Assembly: GCA_937136395.1 (NCBI GenBank)
Contig: CAKZOI010000022.1
Location: 186,001 to 250,000, forward strand
Source: an uncultured Opitutia bacterium
GTDB taxonomy: Bacteria > Verrucomicrobiota > Verrucomicrobiia > Opitutales > Coraliomargaritaceae
DNA length: 64,000 nt
Direction of reading: 5' to 3'
Numbering within the stretch: position 1 is the stretch's first letter; each line of letters starts with the position of its first letter. Below the pieces are notes generated by a model. The model saw only the letters and a program-made list of their open reading frames with translations, was not told where the DNA came from and ran no database searches. The position numbers and the translations under genes were made by a program. This document shows positions 8,588 through 17,322 of this stretch, piece after piece.

Positions 8588-9880
8588 ATGAAGGACCTAT
8601 TTAACAAAGCTCTTAATGTCACCTGTTTAACCATTTGTGGCGCCGTGTCGCATGCAGAAGACGTCAGCACGCATTCAGCAATCGTGGGCGGTGAAACATT
8701 GCCGCGTTTGATCCACGCAGCATTGGCGAAAAGCCCGGAGCTTGAGGCGCTTCGTGGTGAGCTCGAAGCCGTCAAAGCAAAGCAATCGGATCTGTCATGG
8801 TGGGATGTTCCAGAAGTGCGCATGGGCTATGGGCGCGATGCAAGGGTGTCTTCAGATTTTCAATCTGATCAAGACCCGAACCATGAATATGATGCTGCAT
8901 TGAGAATTTTTCCCCGCAATCCATGGGAGCGTAAAGCGGCAGGGTTGAAGTTGCAGTCCGAATACGGCTTAGGTCAGAAATCCCTAGGGCTGAATGAACA
9001 GCTGATCGTGCTCAACGTTAAAGATTTGTATTCAGACTACAACTACCATGTTGCCGAGCTTGCTGTGCAAAAACAAGTCGCTGCTATCTACGAATCACAA
9101 TCTAAAGCGATGGAAGCTCTACTGGAGAGTGGGCAAGCCTCAATTAGTCAAAGTCTACCAGTGCAAATGAAAGTCTTGGACGCGACTTTCGACTTAAACG
9201 ATAGTGAGCGCTCTGTAGCAATGGCGCTTAATGAACTGGTGCGGATGACTGGCTTAGATAAGCGCTTTATCCGTGCGAATACACTCAAGCCCTTAGATGA
9301 ATCGGCATTTAATTTTCCTTATTCAGAATGGGAGTCGATCGCTTTGAATGCTCGCATAGAACTCGCTGAGATTGATCATGCAATGGACTATACTCAAGCA
9401 GAGTTGAAGCACCTGCGTGCAGAGAATATGCCCTGGATTAAGCACCTTCAGGCAAACTATGAGGTTCGAAATGATTATGGAGATCGCGACTCGGCGGGTG
9501 TGCAGATCGCAATCAGCTTGCCTTTCTTCGCCTCTGATAATGGCGCTAAGCAGGCTGCCATGTTGACCTTGAAGAGCCAGCAGCAACAGCGCACACAGAA
9601 AACGAATATCGTAAGAGCTGAAGTGCGTGCGTTAATCGACCAATTTGAGTCACTCAAAGCGGAGTGGAGCCAATTAAATACCACAGTCCTTCCCTTGATG
9701 AAGAGCCTGGGTGAATCCATCAAAGCGATGGAAGCGCAAAATGCACAATCCAACCGTAATTATTGGGATGCGCAAATAGCCATGCTGGAACTTTCTAAGA
9801 AAACACTCAAGCTATTGCATGAATATCAGAAACTACTCAATCAAGCAGAGCGAGTGCTTGGTCGGGACTTGTCGGTATAA
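8588..9880 (+). CDS. TolC-family outer-membrane channel protein
   Basis: A 430-residue protein with an N-terminal signal peptide ending near AVSHAED and two long alpha-helical halves typical of the outer-membrane efflux family (LIHAALAKSPELEALRGELEAV at the start of the first repeat is the common signature). It lies 15 bp behind the adaptor gene and is the last gene of the VTC operon. It would provide the outer-membrane exit duct, with the adaptor bridging the periplasm. Assignment to the family is clear; the cargo is unknown. No terminator hairpin was seen before the convergent deoC. Confidence 0.85.
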   Translation: MKDLFNKALNVTCLTICGAVSHAEDVSTHSAIVGGETLPRLIHAALAKSPELEALRGELEAVKAKQSDLSWWDVPEVRMGYGRDARVSSDFQSDQDPNHEYDAALRIFPRNPWERKAAGLKLQSEYGLGQKSLGLNEQLIVLNVKDLYSDYNYHVAELAVQKQVAAIYESQSKAMEALLESGQASISQSLPVQMKVLDATFDLNDSERSVAMALNELVRMTGLDKRFIRANTLKPLDESAFNFPYSEWESIALNARIELAEIDHAMDYTQAELKHLRAENMPWIKHLQANYEVRNDYGDRDSAGVQIAISLPFFASDNGAKQAAMLTLKSQQQQRTQKTNIVRAEVRALIDQFESLKAEWSQLNTTVLPLMKSLGESIKAMEAQNAQSNRNYWDAQIAMLELSKKTLKLLHEYQKLLNQAERVLGRDLSV

Positions 9881-9924
9881 ATAGGTCTGAAGCGTGATTA
9901 GTGTGAGCTTCGATGCCCTTGCCA

Positions 9925-10608
9925 TTAATACCCGCTAGTGGATGTCGGAGCCGATCCTTTGCAAACGGGTTCACAGGAATTCCAGCCGAGGCCTAGTCGG
10001 TGAGCCCCCATGTCGACAAACATTTGTGCCCGCTCGGCATCGCGGATGCCGCCGGATGGCTTCACTTTGATTCGACCCGCTGCGGTATCGAGCATGAGTT
10101 GCACGTCGGCTTCTTGAGCGCCGTCACCGTTGAAGCCAGTAGAGGTTTTTACAAAGTCAGCCCCCGCTTCGATACAGATCTCGACCAGTTTTTTGATAGC
10201 ATCGGCATCGAGGTGAGCCGTTTCAAAAATGACTTTCATAATGATGCCTGCGGCTTTGGTTTGTTGTGCCACCGCTGTGATGTCTTCTTTCACTAGATCC
10301 CATTGCCCAGACTTTACCCAACCATAATTTGCGACCATGTCGATCTCGTCGACACCGAGCGCTATGTAGCGGCGTGCTTCATCGGCCTTGGAGGCCGTCA
10401 GTTGGACGCCATGTGGGAAGCCAAGCACGACACAAACCGCCGTCTCAGTATCTTTGCAGTATTCTTGTGCCAGTGGTATATCGCAGGGGCGCACACAGAC
10501 ACTGAAGGTCTTGAGTGCGATACACGCCTTGAGCGCTTCAATGGTTTCCTCCTGAGTAAACTCAGGCTTTAATATTGCGGCATCCAAGTATTGATTGAGG
10601 TTGTTCAT
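9925..10608 (-). CDS. deoC: Deoxyribose-phosphate aldolase
   Basis: A 227-residue class I aldolase that splits 2-deoxy-D-ribose 5-phosphate into glyceraldehyde 3-phosphate and acetaldehyde in nucleoside breakdown. The active-site residues are visible: Asp90 in DEIDMV, Schiff-base Lys154 in FVKTSTGF, and Lys183 in KVKPSGGIRD. The length is normal. The gene stands alone, convergent with the TolC gene, without other nucleoside-catabolism genes nearby. Cytoplasmic. The C-terminal tail (CKGSAPTSTSGY) fits the short flexible tail with terminal Tyr known in E. coli DeoC. Confidence 0.95.
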   Translation of the reverse strand: MNNLNQYLDAAILKPEFTQEETIEALKACIALKTFSVCVRPCDIPLAQEYCKDTETAVCVVLGFPHGVQLTASKADEARRYIALGVDEIDMVANYGWVKSGQWDLVKEDITAVAQQTKAAGIIMKVIFETAHLDADAIKKLVEICIEAGADFVKTSTGFNGDGAQEADVQLMLDTAAGRIKVKPSGGIRDAERAQMFVDMGAHRLGLGWNSCEPVCKGSAPTSTSGY

Positions 10609-10765
10609 GCTTCACAATGTAGGTGTTGAATGGTCGGTGACAAGGGTGCAATGAAAGGCGAGTGGTGAGATGGATAGGATATGGAATTTGAAACGACGAC
10701 CTTTGATCATTCGAAAATAGCACTAACTAATGCCGTTTCGAAAGAGGCTTGATCGGCCCAATTAC

Positions 10766-10797
<32 letters not shown>

Positions 10798-10872
10798 GAT
10801 GCTTGCGAGGCGCCACAAAATTTCGTGCAGCGTGAGACACGCCGACGGAACAGAGTGGAGATGGCGGAGCAA

Positions 10873-10965
10873 TGGCACTACTTTAAGAGAATTTTTTGGT
10901 GGGGTCGCCTCGGCGAGGCGACCTCACCTCTTGTAATGGCTGAAAACATCCTAAAGGTAGTGCCA
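10873..10965. repeat. Nested inverted repeat with strong central hairpin
   Basis: Outer arms 10873-10887 and 10951-10965 match at 13 of 15 positions (TGGCACTAC core). Inner arms 10898-10911 and 10915-10928 pair at 13 of 14 positions around a GGC triloop (GGTCGCCTC / GAGGCGACC). The whole could fold as one 93-nt stem with bulges. There is no coding potential of note. It could be a miniature mobile element or a structured transcript end. Confidence 0.6.
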
Positions 10966-11088
10966 TTCGAGACACGTCTGCACTACCGGATCAAACAATA
11001 CTAGAACTGGTATTATCCTAGATGCGGGAGTCAGAATACTGAAGTCAGGAGTCAGTAGTTTATGCTGAGGAACTTACAAACACAGAGA

Positions 11089-11109
11089 GCTTCGCCAAAT
11101 TGGCGAAGC
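11089..11109. repeat. Perfect 21-bp palindrome
   Basis: Arms GCTTCGCCAA and TTGGCGAAGC are perfectly complementary around a single A. It lies alone in the deoC upstream spacer with no T-run on either side, so it is not a standard terminator. Confidence 0.55.
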
Positions 11110-11221
11110 GTATAATTCTGCCATCGGTTGATTCTGAATCCTGACTGCTTTTTTAGGATTATGAAGCTTTGTCGAGATGACACTGATAACTTCATTTGTA
11201 GGGCGTTTCACATTTTCGGCA

Positions 11222-11246
11222 GTTGCGACGGAGCGCAACCCTCCAG
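11222..11246. repeat. REP-like hairpin, single copy
   Basis: A GTTGCG / CGCAAC stem surrounds an ACGGAG loop, followed by the foot CCTCCAG. The same 25 bases occur at 31210-31234, where they form one arm of an inverted pair. Downstream bases are also similar (TCGAATAC then a T-rich run), so the repeat unit is longer than the hairpin. Confidence 0.55.
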
Positions 11247-11364
11247 CTTTTATATCGAATACATTTTAATGTTAGTTGTATTCCGTTCATTCGCCAAAAT
11301 ACACACTAATAGTTATCTACATGATAGAATATGGCTAAGACCAGTGCGCCGAATGTGAGAGTGA

Positions 11365-11589
11365 TCACCACTGAGTTCTTCTTGTTCTTTCATCTGTAGC
11401 AATGAGGTATGCGAAAATATATATTGCGGTAACCATCAACCCAACGGGAATGGCAAACATAGGCATCGCTCCCTTGCCAATACTCTTGATATTTGCAAGG
11501 TATACACAGTAAAAAAGCATGCATCCGATTACCGAGTTTGCGACGATTAAGCTAGATGACGATGCTGTCTTATTGGATCGATATTTCAT
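11365..11589 (-). CDS. Small two-helix membrane protein, unknown
   Basis: A 74-residue product with two hydrophobic segments, at about 14-32 (LIVANSVIGCMLFYCVYLA) and 42-64, between a basic N-terminus and a charged C-terminus. No family is recognised and no clear ribosome-binding site is seen. It ends 225 bp after the upstream palindrome region and starts 45 bp from the transglutaminase-like gene, reading in the same direction, so it could be co-transcribed with it. It may be a real small membrane protein or a chance frame. Confidence 0.45.
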   Translation of the reverse strand: MKYRSNKTASSSSLIVANSVIGCMLFYCVYLANIKSIGKGAMPMFAIPVGLMVTAIYIFAYLIATDERTRRTQW

Positions 11590-11634
11590 TCTACGCTGAT
11601 CTGTGGACGCTTGTGAATGGTTCGGTATCCTCCT

Positions 11635-13770
11635 TTAGCGACTGGCTATTGGGCTGAGTGTAAATTCTTTAATGCTGAGACCTTTGACGTCACCTTGGCG
11701 GGAAAAGCGTAGTGAGTTCTTGCCTTTAACCAGTTCGATGACGACGGGAGCGCTTTGCTCCCATAGCCCGACGGTGTGTGGCAGTGCCATCGTGGTGACT
11801 GCTTGCTTGGCGTTGTTTGTGGTGACGAGTAAATTCTGCTTCCAGCTCGGTGTGGCGACACGCGCTGTCAGGGCGTATGTTCCAGCCATGGGAGCATCAA
11901 ATTTGTATTCAAAGTCCTGATGCTTACCTGTGCGGCTATAGTGTAGTTGTTTGCCGCCGAGGTGACTTTTCATAAATATGATTTTGCCGGTGCTTTGGGT
12001 CGGTTGACTGGTGGCTACGGCGGGTATAGTGATCACGCCTTTTTCGTCGATTGTGATCTTTCGTTCAGCTTCGCTTAAGCTCACTTTTGTGATCTCGACC
12101 TTCTCTTTAGTTTCGTTGGCTTCGCCGATGTCTTCACCGACTGCGGCGAGGGTCTTTGCCTTGGCATCTAAAATGATTTGCTTTTGTGTGTAAAGCGATA
12201 CGCCATACCAGAACTTCGGGCTGCCCGACAGAAAACCAAAAGCTCGTGGCTCGCCCAGTAGGTCGCCGATCCATTGCGCTCGCTTGACTTGCATAAACGT
12301 TTCGCCTGCCATGCGGGCTTGGGTGTTGGCAAGGAAATCGAGGTCTCTGTTGTAGCGGGTTTTTGTCCAACCCGCACCCCATCCGCCGCCTAGGCAGACC
12401 ACCCAGCCGTCGGGGGTCCAGTGGGTGAGGGCGGCATGGCCGGTTTGAGGGCGCGCGGTGGTGGGTATGCCAAAAGCGCGTAGGATGAAGCGTCCGAAAA
12501 ATGCGCGACGACCGCAAATGCCGCCATTCATGAGAATGTTTTGAAAGAACTGAAGCTCGTCCTTATCGTATTTATTGTCCTCTGAACCGTAGCGAATATC
12601 ACTTCGAACGGCTGCTACGTAGCGCCAGCGATAATCGGAGGTGGAGATGTGGTCGGGGCGATATGTGCGGAGCATCTCGCGGCCCCATGCGAGAATTTCG
12701 TCGGGTTCCTCGCCATTGACGACCATTCGGTAGTCCCAAGTGCTGAGATCCTTGAATGCTGGATCGAGTTCGCCTGCGATGAAGGCCTTTTCAAAATGGA
12801 GATAGCGGTTGACTGGATTGACTGTGGCGGGTGCATCGGTATCAGCCACTGCGTTTCGTTGCTTGATGGGAACCGCGTGTTCCAAGCTAATCGCGAGGGC
12901 GAGTCGCTGGAGTGGACCTTCGGCGATGTGCTCGCTGGCTTGCCAGATGTCACTATAGATTTGTATCGCTGGGCCGTATTGTCCGTCTGTGGCACCGTCG
13001 GCGGTGGCCATTTGCACGAGTAGATGATCGGCTGAAAGCATTTTGTCGATGAGCTCACTTTGTGCGGTGCCTTGTTGGGCAAATTCTGCAAGACCGCGCG
13101 GACTGGCCTCGAGAAGGACTACATACTTAGCCAGTTTCGCATCGAACCGATCACTAGAGAGGAAGGGGCCGAGCTGAAGGGCTTTGACTGACTCCAAGCT
13201 TGTGGCTTTCGCTTGCGTGAGCGTCTGCTTTGCAGCTTTCAATGTGCTTTCAATACTTGGCTGATCCCCTTGCACCTTGTCGTAGGCTGCTTGTCGCTCT
13301 TTGAGCGCGTCCTCGCCATCTTTGAGGTTTTGTTGCCATTTGGTCAGTTCTTGTTGTGCTGCCTCATGCTCGGCATCTGAGGTCGCTTTTTTCAGTTTCG
13401 CGCGTGCGGCAGCGATCCCTTTATTCGCGCCACCGATCCATTTTCCTTTAGCATGATCGACCAGTGCCTTCGCCTTCTTGATCGCATTCATCTGCTCTTG
13501 TGCTGCCTTGATTGTCGCCTCCGCTTTCAGTTCAAACTCGCGAGCGTTTAGGAAGGCGGCCTTTTTTGAGTCGTTCACCGTTGGCAAGGCTTTGATGAGA
13601 TCTGCCTTCAAGCTATCCAGTAGTTGGGCATAGCGAGCTTCTAACTCACGTCCAGTATCAGTGAGTGGCGTTTGCGAGCGGGCGCTTTGTTTCGCCACTA
13701 AGGTATTCGAAGTGCCGATGATCATGCTTGCCAATATGATGGTTAAATAGGTCAGGCTCTTTGTGTTCAT
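11635..13770 (-). CDS. Secreted transglutaminase-like protein with coiled coil and C-terminal beta-sandwich
   Basis: A 711-residue protein. Residues 1-26 are a signal peptide. Residues about 40-205 are Ala/Lys/Glu-rich and predicted coiled coil. The middle carries a transglutaminase-like core: GGICGRRA with Cys419, TGHAALTHW with His445, then WTPDGW with an Asp near 452, a plausible Cys-His-Asp triad. The last 130 residues (GTYALTARVATPSWKQNLLV onward) look like a carbohydrate-binding-type beta-sandwich. No family name is recognised with certainty. It may be a protease or amide-modifying enzyme acting on the cell surface; the substrate is unknown. Confidence 0.8.
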   Translation of the reverse strand: MNTKSLTYLTIILASMIIGTSNTLVAKQSARSQTPLTDTGRELEARYAQLLDSLKADLIKALPTVNDSKKAAFLNAREFELKAEATIKAAQEQMNAIKKAKALVDHAKGKWIGGANKGIAAARAKLKKATSDAEHEAAQQELTKWQQNLKDGEDALKERQAAYDKVQGDQPSIESTLKAAKQTLTQAKATSLESVKALQLGPFLSSDRFDAKLAKYVVLLEASPRGLAEFAQQGTAQSELIDKMLSADHLLVQMATADGATDGQYGPAIQIYSDIWQASEHIAEGPLQRLALAISLEHAVPIKQRNAVADTDAPATVNPVNRYLHFEKAFIAGELDPAFKDLSTWDYRMVVNGEEPDEILAWGREMLRTYRPDHISTSDYRWRYVAAVRSDIRYGSEDNKYDKDELQFFQNILMNGGICGRRAFFGRFILRAFGIPTTARPQTGHAALTHWTPDGWVVCLGGGWGAGWTKTRYNRDLDFLANTQARMAGETFMQVKRAQWIGDLLGEPRAFGFLSGSPKFWYGVSLYTQKQIILDAKAKTLAAVGEDIGEANETKEKVEITKVSLSEAERKITIDEKGVITIPAVATSQPTQSTGKIIFMKSHLGGKQLHYSRTGKHQDFEYKFDAPMAGTYALTARVATPSWKQNLLVTTNNAKQAVTTMALPHTVGLWEQSAPVVIELVKGKNSLRFSRQGDVKGLSIKEFTLSPIASR

Positions 13771-14044
13771 GGGCTAGCTAAGGTTATTGGGGGCGGCTAC
13801 TTTTAAAAGATTCCGCGAGTCATGTATTTCATTTAAGAGACTCAAGTTCAATCGAATGTCGATCTCTGGACGAGTTTTAAAGCATGCAAGTTCGGTAACC
13901 TATGAGGGCTTCGTCAATTGAAGGAAATATCGCTAAATGCCCTATACTCAGAAAGAATCGCCAAGCGAAGGCGATGTTCCGCGGCGGCAGCAAGGTGAAT
14001 CCGAGATGGACGGAGTTCAGCGATTGGGAGCACCCGTCCACGCT

Positions 14045-15031
14045 TTATGGGCTAGTGTAACGGTTGACCTGTTCTTTGGTTTCGTTGATCACGCTGCGGC
14101 AGTTGCCTGCCGACTTGCCCCAGAATTGTTTGACGGTGATAGCTGCGTTCTTAGCCGTAAGGTCTAGGTTCATCCCTGCTTCATACAGACTGACCAGTGC
14201 AGCATTTGTGTTTACCAGATTTAAACCATCAATGTGAATGGTCTTTTGGTAGGCTCCTTTACGCCCGACGATGACGGCAGGTGGTTTACCGCGACCTTTG
14301 TCGCCGATGATGGTTAGATTTCGAAATGTTCCGTGTGCGTTGTTGCCGTAGCTGCCCCATCCGAGCTGGATCGGCACACAGTTTTGAATCATTTTAATCG
14401 TCGTATTTTCAACGGTGATGTCTGCGTAGAGTTTAATCGCGTCATCGCCAGTTTCTAGATAGCAATTACGCACTGTGGAACCTGCGGCTGCTGAGATGCC
14501 GTCACTATGATTGTGCCATCCCCCTCGATCATCGATACCTCGGACACCATTGAGGTGAATTCGTGCGCCTTGTTTACCTGTCCACATATAGCCAATGGGA
14601 TTGAGCGTCGTCAGGTTGTTTACATACAGATCGATCTTCCCTTCGCCATAGACGGCAGAATAGGGGATGCAATTGCCACCTTTATCTAATTGGTTTTGAT
14701 GAAGTAGCTCAGGTATATCTGTGCCGTGTAGTATCGACGTCTTCTGGTCGGCACCCTCGATCGTGCAGTCATGACGTATGGTAAACTGTCCCGTGACTTT
14801 GACGTTTGTTCTGATCGTGATCTTGGTGACACCTTCAGGCACCGTCCAGATCCCCGACTTGAAATCCTCTCTTTCGAAATTAATGACACCCGAAGAAGTG
14901 AAGGCAAAGTGCCCAGTCTGCGGATTCCACGAAGAGGTTCCGCTGTAGCTCCTTTGTAAATCCTCAATCGATTGAGCAAATGCGGCTAAGGCAATAAAAA
15001 TTGGAGCTATTATTTTTATGAAGTGGATCAT
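14045..15031 (-). CDS. Secreted right-handed beta-helix protein (pectate lyase / GH28-like)
   Basis: A 328-residue protein with a signal peptide (MIHFIKIIAPIFIALAAFAQ). The body shows repeated short beta strands of the pectin-lyase fold. The block HNHSDGISAAAGSTVRNCYL, then ETGDDAIKLYADITVENTTI, resembles glycoside hydrolase family 28 and related polysaccharide enzymes, where aspartates of the DD pair act in catalysis. It is therefore a likely polysaccharide hydrolase or lyase; the substrate cannot be named. It is a single gene, in the same direction as the transglutaminase-like gene 274 bp downstream. The spacer 13771-14044 holds no convincing gene. Confidence 0.75.
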   Translation of the reverse strand: MIHFIKIIAPIFIALAAFAQSIEDLQRSYSGTSSWNPQTGHFAFTSSGVINFEREDFKSGIWTVPEGVTKITIRTNVKVTGQFTIRHDCTIEGADQKTSILHGTDIPELLHQNQLDKGGNCIPYSAVYGEGKIDLYVNNLTTLNPIGYMWTGKQGARIHLNGVRGIDDRGGWHNHSDGISAAAGSTVRNCYLETGDDAIKLYADITVENTTIKMIQNCVPIQLGWGSYGNNAHGTFRNLTIIGDKGRGKPPAVIVGRKGAYQKTIHIDGLNLVNTNAALVSLYEAGMNLDLTAKNAAITVKQFWGKSAGNCRSVINETKEQVNRYTSP

Positions 15032-15252
15032 CCTTATGTGTGAGGATTGTCCCTGTTCAGGATATTATTTCAAGGCCAGGTTGGGGAAACTTTAGAAAAG
15101 CCCATCGGGTCAGCTTCCGTATAGGAATACTTGCATGGGATCGGCTCCGATGCCTTGTTGTGGACGCGCGACTTTCTTATCAACGGATATATAGGTTCTT
15201 TGGTGGTCTATTGTATTTGACCTTGCTTATAGGGGCAACAGGGTCAGCAGGC

Positions 15253-15789
15253 ATGAAAAATCTTTTGATTCTGCTAGCACTGGGAGTTGGTATTGTGATC
15301 GGTTTGTTGGTCGATCTTTCGAGTGAGGAGCATCCATCTAACTCTGTTCCAGCGAGTCAAAATACTGATAGCAGTGCGGGTAGCCATTCTGCCATTGAGT
15401 CGGATGCGAGCAATCCTGCGGAACTTGCAGGCACAGAAGCCCGTGAGGCCGTCAAAGAGCTGAGTTTGGAACAGAAACTGGCACGTATGGAGGCGCTTAA
15501 GAAGTCAAAGTCGCTGAGCAATACCATCGCTACGCTTGATTTAATTGCTTCAATGTCGGAAGCCGAATTAAAGGGAATGCTGACCGATGCTTCGAAGCAA
15601 GGTTTTGGGAGCATCGATGATTTTACCATGCCATACTACACCTTCCTCGCATGGGTGGAGAAGGACCCAGACAGTGCTTATGATTTTTATCTGAACGACG
15701 CTCAGCCGATGCAGACTTGCGACTTTTTAAGCTCAGCAGTAGTCCGCTTTTGGCGCCACTCACGATTGCTACGGCGAGTCCAACAGTAG
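15253..15789 (+). pseudogene. Truncated gene for an anchored/secreted protein, fused to foreign DNA at its 3' end
   Basis: From ATG 15253 it encodes a hydrophobic anchor (KNLLILLALGVGIVIGLLV), a Ser/Asn/Glu-rich linker, a helix rich in Lys/Glu/Leu, and FLAWVEKDPDSAYDFYLNDA, which looks like a helical repeat protein. The frame runs 26 more residues into sequence that in another frame codes for a trypsin-like PEP-CTERM protein (junction about 15735-15745), then stops at 15787-15789. The normal C-terminus is therefore missing. A frame open upstream to 15040 is not protein-like. Reading as a remnant is well supported by the switch; the original function is unknown. Confidence 0.65.
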
Positions 15790-16349
15790 GTGCTGATGTT
15801 GTAATGATCGGAGCCGGTCGATCACCTACCAGTGCGACGCCTACGACATGGCATGTCGATACCGACCCAGACCCTTGGGTGTGGAGCACCTCTACATTCC
15901 CCGATGCTGACACCACTATCGACGGATTGGTTACGAACAGCACTAAAACGAAACGCTGGGGCACCAATGTCGTAGAGAGTCTCGAATCAGATATGATTTA
16001 TGGCAGCTACGCGGAGATGAGTGCGATTGTTACCGACTTTGATGAAACAGGTGGCACTGCTTTTGAGGCCTAAGCAGTGACGAATGATTCAGGTAGCGGG
16101 CTATTTATCGATAGCGGATCCGGCTGGGAGCTCGCTGGCACTATTGTGAATGTAGCCCTCTATTCAGGGCAGCCAGGGGGTAATGGTGGTGCGCACAATG
16201 CGCTCTTCGGTAACTCAACGTATGCAGTCGATCTCTCGGAGTATGCGAGTGAAATCAATGGCATAGTGCCTGAACCTCGCACGTCCGTGTTACTCATGGG
16301 GCTGCTTGCTATGTGTTGTGCCCTTTCAGCGAGGTGTCGTGAGGAATAA
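15717..16349 (+). pseudogene. Fragment of a trypsin-like PEP-CTERM protein with in-frame stop
   Basis: One reading frame carries two pieces separated by TAA at 16071-16073. Piece one includes PTVGADVVMIGAGRS and DGLVTNSTKTKRWGTNVVES. Piece two opens with NDSGSGLF, matching the catalytic-serine region (GDSGGP-like) of S1 peptidases, and ends in PEPRTSVLLMGLLAMC...RCREE, a PEP-CTERM sorting signal (PEP motif, membrane helix, basic end). Signal peptide and the catalytic His and Asp regions are absent, so this is a 5'-deleted gene that also has a nonsense codon. It was probably once an exported, exosortase-processed protein. Confidence 0.75.
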
Positions 16350-16451
16350 CTGCCGTCTGTTCGTTGGCTCTATGCTTCTAAACGCCGAAACGTTATGTCT
16401 ATGCCGAGCTAGGTGCTTGCACATAGCTGAAGTTTGTAGTGCTTTTGTTGC

Positions 16452-17297
16452 ATGAACCCGAAGCAAATTAAAATCCTCTTTCAGGATGTTGATGGATGTT
16501 TGAATCCTACAAATGGCGAACACCTAACCGCAGACCCAGAAGGAACCCTATCGGCGCAACAAATTGAAATGTTACGTGCGATTAATGAGGCAATCAATGC
16601 GTCATCACTGAAGCATTGGGTAATCAATACTGGACGCTACTGGCCGATCTTTAAAACGATCGCAAGTTACCTCCCGACACCTAAGCTTCGCTACTTTTTA
16701 TTTGAACATGCCTGTGTGTTATATGATCGAGAGTTGGATCAGAATCTGGATTTACCTTCGATTGCGCATCGCTGTCAATTGCCAGAGTTGGTAGAGCGGT
16801 ATTCAAATTTAGATACGATGCATCGTGTTTTAAAATGGTATGATGCGCAGGGAGAGGGATTGATGAAAGCGACTTATGGTTGTTCGATGCCGCGCTTGGA
16901 TAAATTTGCAAACCTTAGTTTTGAGATCCCGACGCATGCCGATGCAGATCAAGTATTGGCGACAATTGAAAATGGAATTCGCCAGAGTTTTTCGCCTGCT
17001 GAATGTGCCCATTTAGAATTTTGCCGTTCGGATCTATTTGTGGATATACTGCCAGGTATTCATAAATTGGATGGTATTGATTTAGTCTGTGCGCATTTGA
17101 ATACGCCACAAGAGCATGTCTTGGCGATGGGCGACTATCTCAACGACTTGGCGGTCTTTGAAACTTTTCCGCAGGTGATGTGTCCATCCAACGCGCATCC
17201 TCGCATCGTTCAATTAACTCAACAGAAAGGTGAGGGTGGCCATGTCTCCGAATACGCATATGGCGCGGCCTTACTTGATTTTCTTAAACAGGTTTAA
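16452..17297 (+). CDS. HAD-superfamily phosphatase
   Basis: A 281-residue cytoplasmic hydrolase. Motif I is FQDVDGCLNP (nucleophile Asp and acid/base Asp, near residues 11-13), motif II is VINTGRYWP near 57, and motif IV is MGDYLNDLAVF near 232, giving the two metal-binding acidic residues. A cap domain of the Cof type lies between motifs II and III. The layout fits sugar-phosphate phosphatases, but the substrate is not determinable. It is a single gene, convergent with the zinc-ribbon membrane protein. Confidence 0.8.
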   Translation: MNPKQIKILFQDVDGCLNPTNGEHLTADPEGTLSAQQIEMLRAINEAINASSLKHWVINTGRYWPIFKTIASYLPTPKLRYFLFEHACVLYDRELDQNLDLPSIAHRCQLPELVERYSNLDTMHRVLKWYDAQGEGLMKATYGCSMPRLDKFANLSFEIPTHADADQVLATIENGIRQSFSPAECAHLEFCRSDLFVDILPGIHKLDGIDLVCAHLNTPQEHVLAMGDYLNDLAVFETFPQVMCPSNAHPRIVQLTQQKGEGGHVSEYAYGAALLDFLKQV

Positions 17298-17322
17298 GCA
17301 CTGATCAAGGGGCGAGTCATAC

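Noticed and set aside
13937-14167. 76-residue open frame at the end of the beta-helix gene
   Set aside because: Half of it is antisense to a supported gene; the rest looks like degraded repeat DNA.
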